From Bacteroidota bacterium (GTDB lineage: Bacteria; Bacteroidota; Bacteroidia; Bacteroidales; NBLH01): a stretch of DNA of 64,000 nt. Every line of letters starts with the position of its first letter. Position 1 is the stretch's first letter. The stretch covers positions 1-64,000 of the forward strand of contig JANYKN010000018.1 of assembly GCA_025361565.1 (NCBI GenBank), given 5' to 3'. Of this stretch, positions 55,984 to 64,000 are shown piece after piece. The translations under genes were made by a program, and so were the position numbers. The notes under the pieces were generated by a model that saw nothing but the letters and a program-made list of their open reading frames with translations, was not told the DNA's origin and did no database searches.

Positions 55984-55997
55984 TTTTTTAATGCCAA
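55969..55997 (-). promoter_or_regulatory. Promoter of the restriction-modification operon
   Basis: On the minus strand a -33 TTG (55997-55995) and an exact TAnnTTTG -7 box, TATATTTG (55976-55969), are 18 bp apart, close to the Bacteroidota spacing. The inferred transcript would begin only about 10-15 nt before the controller ATG. Confidence 0.7.
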
Positions 55998-56089
55998 TTT
56001 ATTTTTTTGTTTTTCTTTTAACAATCAGTTTAATTAGTGTTCTATTAGCTTTAAGTTCACAAATAATCATCTTCACAAAATAACAATCA

Positions 56090-56821
56090 TTATTCAACCT
56101 TAAACTCCCCCAACAAATCCCGAATCACCACCGAAGCGACATACATTCCAAATGTAGCAGGCATGTAGCCCATAGTTCCAACCATCGATTTTTGTCCAAG
56201 ATGGTTTTCTTGCAGTTTAACTTTAGTCATATCAACTTCTTCTGGCGAAAAAACCACGGGAAAGTTGGTATCCACATTTAATTGATTAAGCTTTTTCCGC
56301 ACTGCCTGGGCAAATTTGCAGTTATATGTTTTTTTCATGGTGGTAATCTGAACTTTAGTCGGATCCATTTTTCCACCTGCGCCCAAGGAACTCACTATTT
56401 TGGTTCCCAGTTTCATTGCCTGGGCTATCAAGAATACTTTTGGAGAAAGACTATCAATGGCATCGACCACATAATCGAAGCCTTTTTCCAATACTTCGTT
56501 GGTAAACTCATCTTTAATAAAGGATTCAATAACAACTAAATCAAGTTTGGGGTTTATATCCAGTAAGCGTTCTTCCATCACCCTGGCCTTGTTTTTACCA
56601 ATCGTGCTCTGCAATGCCACCAATTGACGGTTGATATTTGTAGCGTTCACGGTGTCGCCGTCCACGAGTGTCATTCGTCCCACACCTGCACGCGCAATCA
56701 TTTCGGCAGCGAACGAACCAACTCCTCCTAAACCGATAACCAGCACATTTTTACTTTTTAAAATTGCCAGTTTTTCCTCACCCAACAACATTTCTGTCCG
56801 CTTCAACCATTCTTCGTGCAT
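56090..56821 (-). CDS. tcdA: tRNA threonylcarbamoyladenosine dehydratase (TcdA/CsdL type)
   Basis: A 243-residue ThiF/E1-like enzyme that cyclises t6A37 of tRNA to ct6A using ATP. Nucleotide-binding VLVIGLGGVGSFAAEMIAR and LVDGDTVNATNINRQ are clear, with DAIDSLSPKVFLI and a C-terminal GTMGYMPATFGMYVAS typical of TcdA. The window also encodes TsaC (44438), which starts the same modification. Its ATG is within the TatD gene end (19-bp overlap), so the two are cotranscribed. Confidence 0.92.
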   Translation of the reverse strand: MHEEWLKRTEMLLGEEKLAILKSKNVLVIGLGGVGSFAAEMIARAGVGRMTLVDGDTVNATNINRQLVALQSTIGKNKARVMEERLLDINPKLDLVVIESFIKDEFTNEVLEKGFDYVVDAIDSLSPKVFLIAQAMKLGTKIVSSLGAGGKMDPTKVQITTMKKTYNCKFAQAVRKKLNQLNVDTNFPVVFSPEEVDMTKVKLQENHLGQKSMVGTMGYMPATFGMYVASVVIRDLLGEFKVE

Positions 56822-57465
56822 TGTTCTCCAAATATTGTGATAAAATTTTGATACAAATTCGATTTTAATTCATCGATGCAAATATCATATAATTCGGCAG
56901 CTTTTTGATAAATTTCTTCAATTTTAATGTCAGAATCATCGGTTTCGAGAAAAATATTATCAATTGGAATTTGTTTAAATGTGTCCTGAACTTTTTGATT
57001 GGTAAGCAATTTGGCTCCAAATGAAAGAAAGCAACCTGCATTAATCAATTGATTGGCGGTTTGCAAGTTACCAGTATATCCGTGAAAAATCCAAGGTGCT
57101 GAATGTTTTCCATTTTTCTTAATCGATAAAATATCGCTCCAGGCTTTTACACAATGGATAATAACAGGTAAATTATATTTTTCTGCAATTTCAAGTTGTT
57201 TAATAAAAACTTCCTTTTGGAATTCGACAGATATTTGAATTACGAGATCTAAGCCAATTTCGCCAACAGCAAGTAATTTATTTTGTTCGCAATACTTTTT
57301 TAATATTTCAAACTTTTGTTCAATCACAGTTTTATCAATATCCCAGGGATGTATGCCGCAGCTATAATATTTATTTTCGGGCCAAATACCATCGAAAACA
57401 GTATTTAGAATACTTAAATGCTCAGTGTCAGGTTTGTGGGTATGGATATTAATAAATGGAACCAT
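56803..57465 (-). CDS. TatD-family metal-dependent hydrolase
   Basis: A 220-residue TIM-barrel hydrolase of the TatD nuclease family. Metal ligands: INIHTHKPD (HxH), the Glu of GEIGLDLV, the His of VIIHCVKA, and the Asp in FLETDDSD. It is shorter than E. coli TatD (260 residues) but complete at both ends. It overlaps the tcdA start. Likely a 3'-exonuclease acting on DNA or RNA; substrate not read. Confidence 0.88.
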   Translation of the reverse strand: MVPFINIHTHKPDTEHLSILNTVFDGIWPENKYYSCGIHPWDIDKTVIEQKFEILKKYCEQNKLLAVGEIGLDLVIQISVEFQKEVFIKQLEIAEKYNLPVIIHCVKAWSDILSIKKNGKHSAPWIFHGYTGNLQTANQLINAGCFLSFGAKLLTNQKVQDTFKQIPIDNIFLETDDSDIKIEEIYQKAAELYDICIDELKSNLYQNFITIFGEQCTKNG

Positions 57466-57547
57466 TTTTCAAAATTAAACATTTCGTTCATTTTCTGCAT
57501 CCATTCAATATGTATATTTTCGCAGCCTAAAATTTATTGAAATAAAA

Positions 57548-58171
57548 ATGGAAAAACTGAATATCTTACAAATGATTGGCTATTTGGCCTCAATAATTAT
57601 TGCTTTTTCAATGACCCAGAACTCAATCATAAAATTCCGATGGATAAATTTTGTGGGGGCGACCATGTTTTCAACTTATGGATTTATTTTAGGAGCTTAT
57701 CCTGTTGGTGTTTTAAATGGTTTTATTGTGCTGGTTGATTTGTATTATTTAAGAAAAATCTATTTCAAAAATGACTTTTTCGATACGCTCGAAATCCGAA
57801 AAGACAATAAATATTTGTTCAAATTTCTGGAATTCCATCAACAAGAAATTGAAAAATATTTTCCTGGATTTAATTACAAACCGGATATGAACACCATCAG
57901 TTTTTTTGTATTGCGAAACACAGCAGTGGCAGGCATTTTTTTGGCACATGAAGAAGGAAATAATGTTTTAAAAGTGGGGCTTGATTATGCTGTGCCTGAG
58001 TTTCGAGATTTTAAAAGCGGCAAATTTGTTTACCAGAGCATGCAAAAAAGTTTGGTAGAAAAAGGCATCACAAAAATTATAGCCGATGGACATACAAAAA
58101 AACACATTCAATATCTTAATAAGTGTGGATTTGTTATGACAGACTTAAATAGTTTTGAAAAACAATTATAA
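57548..58171 (+). CDS. YgjV-like membrane domain fused to a GNAT-like domain
   Basis: A 207-residue protein. Residues 1-75 are three hydrophobic helices resembling the YgjV family (QMIGYLASIIIAFSMTQNS, LGAYPVGVLNGFIVLVDLYY). Residues about 90-205 look like an acetyltransferase-type fold (SFFVLRNTAVAGIFL, GLDYAVPEFRDFKSGKFVYQ, YLNKCGFVMTD). The acetyl-CoA loop is degenerate. It is followed 64 bp later by another GNAT-like protein. Function unknown. Confidence 0.7.
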   Translation: MEKLNILQMIGYLASIIIAFSMTQNSIIKFRWINFVGATMFSTYGFILGAYPVGVLNGFIVLVDLYYLRKIYFKNDFFDTLEIRKDNKYLFKFLEFHQQEIEKYFPGFNYKPDMNTISFFVLRNTAVAGIFLAHEEGNNVLKVGLDYAVPEFRDFKSGKFVYQSMQKSLVEKGITKIIADGHTKKHIQYLNKCGFVMTDLNSFEKQL

Positions 58172-58235
58172 GTTGCCGAAATTTATTTGACACATTATCA
58201 GGTAATTAAAATTTTATTCATTTATTTAAAATCGT

Positions 58236-58823
58236 ATGACCAAAGAATTATACAGCAATAGTGAATTAAGATTCTGCTTATCCGACGAGTTTAAAATGGA
58301 ATATCTTGAGCCTGTTGGCAAATACGTGAATTGGAAACTTCAAAATGGATGGGACGATTATAATGAGTTATATCATGCCACGGAATACTTTACCAAAGCA
58401 ATGGCTAATAAAAATGTGTGGATCCATTCACATTTAATGATGAATAAATCTGATTTAGCATGTGTGGCGCTAATAGTGGGAGGCAATTTAAAAAGCGTTG
58501 AAAACAGAATAGAAATCCAAAACGAAGAGAAATCTCTCTTGTTAAAATATTTTCATATTGTTGACAAAGGTAAAGGCAACGGACAAAAATGGTTAAAGGA
58601 AATCATTTTCCCCTTTTATAAAAATTTGGAATACCAACATTTTTATATTGGTTCAAGTCATCCAAAATCATTTGCGCTATACGAAAAATTTGGACATTGC
58701 ATCTACGATTACAATTTATTAAGCGATAATAATTTACATGAAAGAATTGGAAAAATTTTTAGAATAGATTTATCGAATTTAACTGGTGGTCAAATAAAGT
58801 TTTTAAATAAAACAGCAGACTGA
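58236..58823 (+). CDS. GNAT-like protein of unknown function
   Basis: A 195-residue protein whose C-terminal half resembles a GNAT acetyltransferase: LLLKYFHIVDKGKGNGQKWL (acetyl-CoA loop with GKGNGQKW) and YIGSSHPKSFALYEKFGH. The N-terminal 80 residues (LEPVGKYVNWKLQNGWDDYN) are unassigned. Substrate unknown. Same strand as its YgjV-like neighbour and the STAS-like gene that follows after 62 bp. Confidence 0.65.
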   Translation: MTKELYSNSELRFCLSDEFKMEYLEPVGKYVNWKLQNGWDDYNELYHATEYFTKAMANKNVWIHSHLMMNKSDLACVALIVGGNLKSVENRIEIQNEEKSLLLKYFHIVDKGKGNGQKWLKEIIFPFYKNLEYQHFYIGSSHPKSFALYEKFGHCIYDYNLLSDNNLHERIGKIFRIDLSNLTGGQIKFLNKTAD

Positions 58824-58885
58824 ACTTTTTATACATTTGGTTTGTTAAGTAATTATTTTGGTGATTTCTATTTGAAACTGTACCT

Positions 58886-59275
58886 ATGCAAAAAAGCGAG
58901 GATTATAAATTTTATTCTTTTGATGAAGAGAATTCTATTCTATATCACGAAATAACCAAGGAAAATTGTTCAGATATTGAGTCATTTATTTATTCAATGT
59001 CATTTTTTATATCATTAATTGCCAAATATCAGCCTATAAATATCATTGCCTGCATCAATACCGAGCCACAAAATTACGATGCGATGCTTAATGATGTTAT
59101 GAAAAACATCGCATCCAGAGTAATTATGAGTTCTGGAGTTAAGAAAATTGCATTTAATTTTTCCAACCAAAAATTTGTTGATTTATTTAATGGTAAAGAA
59201 ATAAATCAACCGACCAAAGTCAAAATTTTTTCAAATCTAGAAAAAGCCAAAGAATGGGTAATGCTTATCGATTAA
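58886..59275 (+). CDS. Second stand-alone STAS/SpoIIAA-like protein
   Basis: A 129-residue protein resembling the one at 51775: a strand pair at the start, a strand-helix core (INIIACINTEPQNYDA), and the terminal KIFSNLEKAKEWVMLID matching KVFSTREAALIWL. The phosphorylation-site Ser is not obvious. Upstream of the carotenoid operon but separated from it by about 230 bp. Confidence 0.55.
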   Translation: MQKSEDYKFYSFDEENSILYHEITKENCSDIESFIYSMSFFISLIAKYQPINIIACINTEPQNYDAMLNDVMKNIASRVIMSSGVKKIAFNFSNQKFVDLFNGKEINQPTKVKIFSNLEKAKEWVMLID

Positions 59276-59504
59276 ATATGCAGGCCAAATGATCTGTACT
59301 TTCCAATTTTTTTTAACACATTGATCAAGAATTTCATTTTCAGATAATTAATTCCTCGTAATTCTGTATGCAAATTAATTTTTCATATTTAGAAAAAATA
59401 TTTGCTTAACGAATGAACAAATAATCAATTGTTTTGTTTAACACATAATTCAAAAGATTAAACATTATTGGTAATGATTTTTCTTTAAACAAAAACTTTT
59501 GATC

Positions 59505-60341
59505 ATGCAACTCTATCATAAAACTACTTTTAACGTATCTAAACTTATAACCCACAAGTATAGTACATCGTTCAGTTTGGCCACCAGCTTGATTGAAAAA
59601 GAAAAACGCGATGCCATTTACAGCGTTTATGGATTTGTTCGCTTTGCCGACGAAATTGTCGATACTTTTCATGATTATGACAAAAAGTATTTACTGGAAA
59701 AATTTGAAAGTGATTATTATGATGCTGTAAAGCAAGGAATTAGTTTGAATCCGATATTAAATTCTTTTCAAATTAGCGTAAAAAAATTCAATATTCCCGA
59801 TGCACATATTCAGGCTTTTTTAAAGAGTATGAAATGCGATTTGGAAAAAAAAGAATACAAAAGCAAAACGGAAGCCGACGAATATATTTATGGATCGGCA
59901 GATGTGGTTGGCTTGATGTGTCTTAAAATATTTTGTAACGGAGACCAGAAATTATATGAAGAGCTCAAACATTCCGCAATGAAATTGGGTTCGGCATTTC
60001 AGAAAGTGAATTTTTTAAGGGATTTAAAAAACGATATGGAAATCTTGGATAGGAGCTATTTCCCTGAAATTGAAAACCTTAGATTTGACGAAAATAATAA
60101 GATGAAAGTAATCAGCGACATAGAAAATGATTTTAAAACTGCTTATATTGGCATCAAAAGGCTTCCACAGAAATCTAAATTGGCTGTGTTAATTGCTTAT
60201 TATTACTACAAAATTCTGTTGCGAAAAATTAAAAGAACTCCCGCAAACAAAATCATTGAAACAAGAATAAGGATTTCGAATTCTAAAAAAATGCTATTAC
60301 TTTTGAAAGCCATGGTGGTATATAAATTTAACTTGATATAA
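59505..60341 (+). CDS. crtB: Phytoene/squalene synthase
   Basis: A 278-residue trans-isoprenyl diphosphate synthase when started at the ATG at 59505; a TTG six bp upstream is less likely. The two Asp-rich motifs are FADEIVD (48-53) and FLRDLKND (170-177). It joins two geranylgeranyl diphosphates to phytoene in carotenoid synthesis. First gene of a tightly packed operon (next gene 3 bp away). Confidence 0.9.
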   Translation: MQLYHKTTFNVSKLITHKYSTSFSLATSLIEKEKRDAIYSVYGFVRFADEIVDTFHDYDKKYLLEKFESDYYDAVKQGISLNPILNSFQISVKKFNIPDAHIQAFLKSMKCDLEKKEYKSKTEADEYIYGSADVVGLMCLKIFCNGDQKLYEELKHSAMKLGSAFQKVNFLRDLKNDMEILDRSYFPEIENLRFDENNKMKVISDIENDFKTAYIGIKRLPQKSKLAVLIAYYYYKILLRKIKRTPANKIIETRIRISNSKKMLLLLKAMVVYKFNLI

Positions 60342-60344
60342 ATA

Positions 60345-60866
60345 ATGGAGAAAACACAAGTAATATTGGTTGACAATAATGATATACAGATTGGTATAAT
60401 GGAAAAAATGGAGGCACACAAGAAAGCATTGCTTCACCGTGCTATTTCCGTATTTATAATCAATACAAAAGGTGAATGGCTGTTGCAGCGCAGAGCTTTG
60501 GGCAAATACCATTCCAATGGATTATGGACAAATACCTGTTGCAGCCATCCTTTTCCTGGAGAATCAAATCTTCAAGCTTCCAATCGCAGGTTAATGGAAG
60601 AAATGGGATTAAAATGTAAATTGAAAGAATTGTTCAGTTTTACTTATAAAGAAGAATTAGACAACGAACTTACTGAATATGAATTTGATCACGTATTTTA
60701 TGGTTTCTCCGATGAAATTCCAAAAATCGATTCCAGCGAAGTAATGGAATACAAATACCTTAATTATTTTAGCTTATTTAAAGATATTAAAGCAAATCCT
60801 GAAAACTATACCGTCTGGTTCAAAAAAATATACGAACGGGTTTATCAGTACTTATCCAAACAATAA
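60345..60866 (+). CDS. idi: Isopentenyl-diphosphate delta-isomerase, type I
   Basis: A 173-residue Nudix enzyme that interconverts IPP and DMAPP. Features: the Cys region LWTNTCCSHPFPGE, the Nudix segment ASNRRLMEEMGLKCKL, and YEFDHVFYGFSDE with the catalytic Glu. It supplies isoprenoid units to the carotenoid pathway. Lies between crtB and crtYcd with 3- and 8-bp gaps. Confidence 0.95.
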   Translation: MEKTQVILVDNNDIQIGIMEKMEAHKKALLHRAISVFIINTKGEWLLQRRALGKYHSNGLWTNTCCSHPFPGESNLQASNRRLMEEMGLKCKLKELFSFTYKEELDNELTEYEFDHVFYGFSDEIPKIDSSEVMEYKYLNYFSLFKDIKANPENYTVWFKKIYERVYQYLSKQ

Positions 60867-60874
60867 ATAAATCA

Positions 60875-61591
60875 ATGTCCCTTTATTCTATCTTATTAAT
60901 TTGCTCTATATCTGTTCCTTTGGCTTTAAGTTTTGATAAAAAGCTTCACTTCTACAAACAATGGAAATTCGTTCTGCCATCAATCTCTATCATTGCATTT
61001 TTTTATATACTTTGCGATATTTATTTAACAAAAACGGGTGTTTGGGGTTTTAATCCACGTTATCATTCGTCTATAATTATTGCTGGCTTGCCAATTGAAG
61101 AATGGCTGTTTTTTATAATAATTCCGTACGCAAGCATTTTTCTGCACGAAGCTTTTATTTTGTATTTTCCGCAAATAAAATTAAACAGCAATTCAAATAA
61201 AACACTTTCTATTTTATTGATATTGATACTGTTAACCGTTGTAGCTTTCAATTTGGACAAAACCTACACGGTCTATATTTTCAGTCTGGTTATTCTTGTT
61301 TTGCTGATTTCAGTTTTCGATAAAACACAGGTAATCAGCAAGTTTTATGTTACTTTTTTATTGATTTTAATTCCATTTCTCATTGTAAACGCCATATTAA
61401 CAGGCAGTTTTATTGATCAAGAAGTGGTTTGGTACAATAATGCGGAAAATTTGGGAATCCGTATTTTCACCATACCCATCGAAGATTTTGGATATGGATT
61501 TAGCATGATATTGTTCAATTTATTGTTGATGGCCAAACTTAAGCCCGTTTTTAAAAAAGGTGAACCAAAAGTTATCGAAAATGTTGGTTAA
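60875..61591 (+). CDS. crtYcd: Lycopene cyclase, fused CrtYc-CrtYd type
   Basis: A 238-residue membrane protein with seven or so helices. The PxEE/PxED motifs of the two halves are in LPIEEWLFFIIIPYASIFLH and IPIEDFGYGFSMILFN. This is the heterodimeric-type cyclase family found fused in Bacteroidota, archaea and fungi; it adds beta rings to lycopene. The stop overlaps the cruF start by 11 bp. Whether it cyclises one or both ends cannot be told, but CruF next to it suggests one. Confidence 0.88.
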   Translation: MSLYSILLICSISVPLALSFDKKLHFYKQWKFVLPSISIIAFFYILCDIYLTKTGVWGFNPRYHSSIIIAGLPIEEWLFFIIIPYASIFLHEAFILYFPQIKLNSNSNKTLSILLILILLTVVAFNLDKTYTVYIFSLVILVLLISVFDKTQVISKFYVTFLLILIPFLIVNAILTGSFIDQEVVWYNNAENLGIRIFTIPIEDFGYGFSMILFNLLLMAKLKPVFKKGEPKVIENVG

Positions 61592-62249
61592 AGGAGTTCA
61601 TTTTATAGATTTTATAGCCAACAAGCAAAAAGAAACAAAACTGTTCTTTATTGTTTTTTATGTGGTGGGAATCATTGGCTTACTTATCCCATTTACCTAT
61701 CCACTTTTCCTAAAATTGATTCCTTTTGCACTTATTTTGAGTTTTGTTGCACTTGTAATATTTCACAGCAATAAATTTAATAAAAAATCAATATTTGTCT
61801 TTTCAGGAATTTTCATTTCAGGATATTTTATTGAAGTAATTGGAGTAAATACTGGTTTTATTTTTGGGAATTATCAGTACGGAAAAAGTTTGGGATTTTC
61901 AATTTTCAATACACCTTTAATTATAGGATTAAATTGGTTGTTTTTAATCTACACATCATCATCGGTTCTTGAAAAATTTAAATTAAATATTATCTCAAAA
62001 GTAGTTTTGGCTTCATTAATCATGGTTTTGTATGATATTGTTATGGAACAAGTTGCACCAAAAATTGATATGTGGAACTGGTACAATAACATTGTTCCTT
62101 TTCAGAATTATATGGCATGGTTTGTTGTTTCGGTATTCTTTCATTCAATCATTAAAGGATTGAAAATAAATACCCAAAACAAATTAGCCTTTCTAGTAAT
62201 CATCTGTCAGATTTTGTTTTTCATGAGTTTATACATTTTTATAATTTAA
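61581..62249 (+). CDS. cruF: Carotenoid 1,2-hydratase CruF family
   Basis: A 222-residue membrane protein of the DUF422/CruF (bisanhydrobacterioruberin hydratase) family with about seven helices. Motifs GYFIEVIGVNTGFIFGNYQY, NTPLIIGLNWLFL and DIVMEQVAPKIDMWNWYN are typical. CruF hydrates the open psi end of gamma-carotene or lycopene to a 1'-hydroxy form. The ATG at 61581 overlaps the crtYcd stop; a GTG at 61560 is an alternative. Confidence 0.88.
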   Translation: MLVKGVHFIDFIANKQKETKLFFIVFYVVGIIGLLIPFTYPLFLKLIPFALILSFVALVIFHSNKFNKKSIFVFSGIFISGYFIEVIGVNTGFIFGNYQYGKSLGFSIFNTPLIIGLNWLFLIYTSSSVLEKFKLNIISKVVLASLIMVLYDIVMEQVAPKIDMWNWYNNIVPFQNYMAWFVVSVFFHSIIKGLKINTQNKLAFLVIICQILFFMSLYIFII

Positions 62250-62253
62250 TCCA

Positions 62254-62877
62254 TTGATTTTAAGGGCCAAACATAATATTTTCATTCATCCATTTTTCAA
62301 ACGGTATGCCGTTTGGATTCTTAAAAGGCAATTTAAACCCATTCAAATCATCGGTGAATTTCAGGATAGAAATATGCCAATACTTCTCATATCCAATCAC
62401 ATAAGCTGGTGGGATGGGTTTTGGGCAATGTATATTAATTTGAAAGTGCTCAATAGAAAATACCATTTTATGATGCTCGAAGATCAATTGCGCAAATATT
62501 GGTTTTTCAATTATACGGGTGGTTTTTCGGTTAATAAAAAATCAAAAAGTATAATCGAAACCATCCGATATACTTCGGAACTACTTGACAATAAAGAAAA
62601 TATGGTTCTTATTTTTCCTCAAGGCGAAATCCAAACCATGCACAGCCAAAATATGGTGTTCGAAAAAGGTCTCGATCCTATTCTAAAGAATAAAGAAGGC
62701 AAAGTTCAAATTGTATTTCTGGCCAATCTGGTCGATTATTTTTCGAGCCCAAAACCTGGAATTTATTTCTATATTCAAGAATATAATGATTTGGTTTTTG
62801 ACTCGGAAACAATTCAATATCAATATAATGAATTTTACAGACGAAGCATTGAAAACCAAAAGCAATTAAAAAATTAA
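62254..62877 (+). CDS. PlsC-type acyltransferase (CruD-like)
   Basis: A 207-residue PlsC-family acyltransferase, started at a TTG (62254) because the next ATG would cut off the beginning of the conserved core. Motifs: NHISWWDGFWA (HxxxxD) and VLIFPQGEIQ. In Chlorobi and some other bacteria CruD acylates the sugar on glycosylated carotenoids; position between cruF and the glycosyltransferase suggests a similar role, which is inferred. 4 bp after cruF. Confidence 0.75.
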   Translation: MILRAKHNIFIHPFFKRYAVWILKRQFKPIQIIGEFQDRNMPILLISNHISWWDGFWAMYINLKVLNRKYHFMMLEDQLRKYWFFNYTGGFSVNKKSKSIIETIRYTSELLDNKENMVLIFPQGEIQTMHSQNMVFEKGLDPILKNKEGKVQIVFLANLVDYFSSPKPGIYFYIQEYNDLVFDSETIQYQYNEFYRRSIENQKQLKN

Positions 62878-62879
62878 CC

Positions 62880-63974
62880 ATGATTTATCTGGCTTATTTT
62901 ATTTTCGGATTTGCTTTTGCTCAATTGCTTGTAGCTCATGTAAATCTGGTATTTAGACCGAATTTCACAAAATCCAAACCTGATTTTAATGCTTTGGTTT
63001 CTATTTTAATTCCTGCCCGCAACGAAGAAAAAAACATTGGAAACCTATTAAAAGATTTACAAAATCAAGATTATCAAAACATTGAAATCATTGTATTCAA
63101 CGATCTTTCAACCGATAAAACTGCCGAAATTGTTTCGGAATATTCAAATCTTGATTCGCGCATTAAACTTATCAATTCCAGCGGTTTGCCCAATGGTTGG
63201 CTTGGAAAAAATTACGCATGTCACAACTTGTCCCATCATGCAAAAGGTGCATACTTTTTATTTTTAGATGCCGATGTTCAAATTTGTAAAGACATTGTTA
63301 TTAATACAATAGGCATGGCAAAAAAACACAATTTGGGATTGCTTTCTATTTTTCCAAAGCAAATTATGATTACAAAAGGCGAACAAATTTCAGTACCTGT
63401 TATGAACTATATTTTGTTATCACTACTGCCTTTGATTTTGGTACGAAAACTGAAATTTCCATCGCTTGCTGCTGCCAATGGTCAGTTTATGCTTTTTGAA
63501 TCGGCAAAATACCTTGAATATTTGCCCCACGAAAAAATGAAAGCCAATAAAGTGGAGGACATTGAAATTGCACGCTTTTATAAACAAAACAATATTAAAA
63601 TTGCTGTACTAACTGGCAATGATACAATTACTTGCAGAATGTACAATAGTTTCAGCGATGCAGCCAATGGTTTTTCGAAAAATGTGGTTAATTTTTTTGG
63701 GAATTCATTTGCGATGGCTACTATTTTCTGGATTATCACCACATTTGGATTTCTAGTAGTTTTGTTCAATTTATCTACAAATACTTTTATATTTTACATA
63801 CTTATATCATTGATTACAAGAATATTAATTTCGGTAATTAGTCGACAAAATATTTTGCAAAACATCATTTTTATTATCCCTCAGCAATTTGCCATGGGAT
63901 TGTTCATCTACAAAGCAATCATCAACAAATTTAAAAAACAACATCAATGGAAAGGTCGAAATATTTCATTATAA
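62880..63974 (+). CDS. Glycosyltransferase family 2 (CruC-like)
   Basis: A 364-residue GT-A enzyme. The N-terminal helix (1-20) is followed by VSILIPARNEEKNIGNLLKD, EIIVFNDLSTDKT and FLFLDADVQ (DxD-like), then hydrophobic C-terminal helices (about 275-350). It could add a sugar to the hydroxylated carotenoid (CruC-like). Starts 2 bp after the acyltransferase and overlaps the last gene by 28 bp. Confidence 0.8.
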   Translation: MIYLAYFIFGFAFAQLLVAHVNLVFRPNFTKSKPDFNALVSILIPARNEEKNIGNLLKDLQNQDYQNIEIIVFNDLSTDKTAEIVSEYSNLDSRIKLINSSGLPNGWLGKNYACHNLSHHAKGAYFLFLDADVQICKDIVINTIGMAKKHNLGLLSIFPKQIMITKGEQISVPVMNYILLSLLPLILVRKLKFPSLAAANGQFMLFESAKYLEYLPHEKMKANKVEDIEIARFYKQNNIKIAVLTGNDTITCRMYNSFSDAANGFSKNVVNFFGNSFAMATIFWIITTFGFLVVLFNLSTNTFIFYILISLITRILISVISRQNILQNIIFIIPQQFAMGLFIYKAIINKFKKQHQWKGRNISL

Positions 63975-64000
63975 CCATTATAATGGTTTTTAGTATAACA
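63947..64000 (+). CDS. 5' end of a gene cut by the window edge
   Basis: An ATG at 63947 opens a frame of at least 18 codons (MERSKYFIITIIMVFSIT) that runs off the end. The hydrophobic sequence looks like a signal peptide or membrane helix. It overlaps the glycosyltransferase gene and could belong to the carotenoid operon. Confidence 0.4.
   Translation, partial: MERSKYFIITIIMVFSIT

Overview
The window is AT-rich, densely coded DNA from a member of the Bacteroidota. Signs of this are lipoprotein signal peptides, a GldB-family lipoprotein, a DUF4492 gene in front of cydAB, Bacteroidota-type -7 boxes (TAnnTTTG) and few strong Shine-Dalgarno sites (the one in front of cydB is an exception). No rRNA, tRNA, prophage, insertion sequence or CRISPR array was recognised. 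Both ends of the window lie in ordinary sequence; the 3' end cuts a probable gene.

Layout. 1-410: tandem 40-bp repeats and a hairpin. 411-2851 (+): SAM methyltransferase, small membrane protein, pyruvate kinase. 2904-9671 (-): POTRA/beta-barrel outer membrane protein, UbiX, GldB-like lipoprotein, and a tightly coupled Ser/Thr kinase (periplasmic SH3) and PP2C phosphatase (periplasmic LysM). 9955-13149 (+): cytochrome bd oxidase operon DUF4492-cydA-cydB plus a 37-residue membrane peptide. 13183-17245: SGNH hydrolase, lipoprotein esterase, serine hydrolase, TfoX-N and YdeI-like proteins. 17367-22708: hydantoinase, ankyrin lipoprotein, YgeW and YgeY. 22972-28253: lipoproteins, L,D-transpeptidase, DUF4442, a ParE-type toxin pair, an MFS exporter and a YARHG protein. 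28343-36745: a complete set of short-chain beta-oxidation enzymes facing a divergent fused isobutyryl-CoA mutase. 36904-37465: DUF433/DUF5615 toxin-antitoxin pair with a frameshifted toxin. 37579-44186 (-): TetR-TolC-MFP-RND efflux operon. 44438-48533 (-): TsaC, GT9, DapD, an OB-fold-like lipoprotein and a SPOR lipoprotein. 49028-53532 (+): fused Fe-S/molybdenum hydroxylase, STAS-like protein, SsnA. 53715-55949 (-): ThaI-like restriction-modification system with its own controller gene and operator. 56090-59275: TcdA, TatD, membrane/GNAT proteins and a STAS-like protein. 59505-64000 (+): carotenoid operon crtB-idi-crtYcd-cruF-acyltransferase-glycosyltransferase and a cut gene.

How it fits together. 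Three metabolic stories stand out. (1) HydA, YgeW, YgeY, the molybdenum hydroxylase and SsnA are members of the anaerobic purine/urate catabolic set known in gut bacteria, here split into two blocks about 26 kb apart. (2) IcmF with acyl-CoA dehydrogenase, enoyl-CoA hydratase, 3-hydroxyacyl-CoA dehydrogenase and thiolase gives a continuous route isobutyryl-CoA to butyryl-CoA to acetyl-CoA. (3) The carotenoid operon suggests a hydroxylated, glycosylated and possibly acylated monocyclic carotenoid; no desaturase (CrtI) is in view. The best-resolved regulatory element is a 36-bp near-perfect palindrome that overlaps both the -7 box and the start codon of the restriction-modification controller gene.
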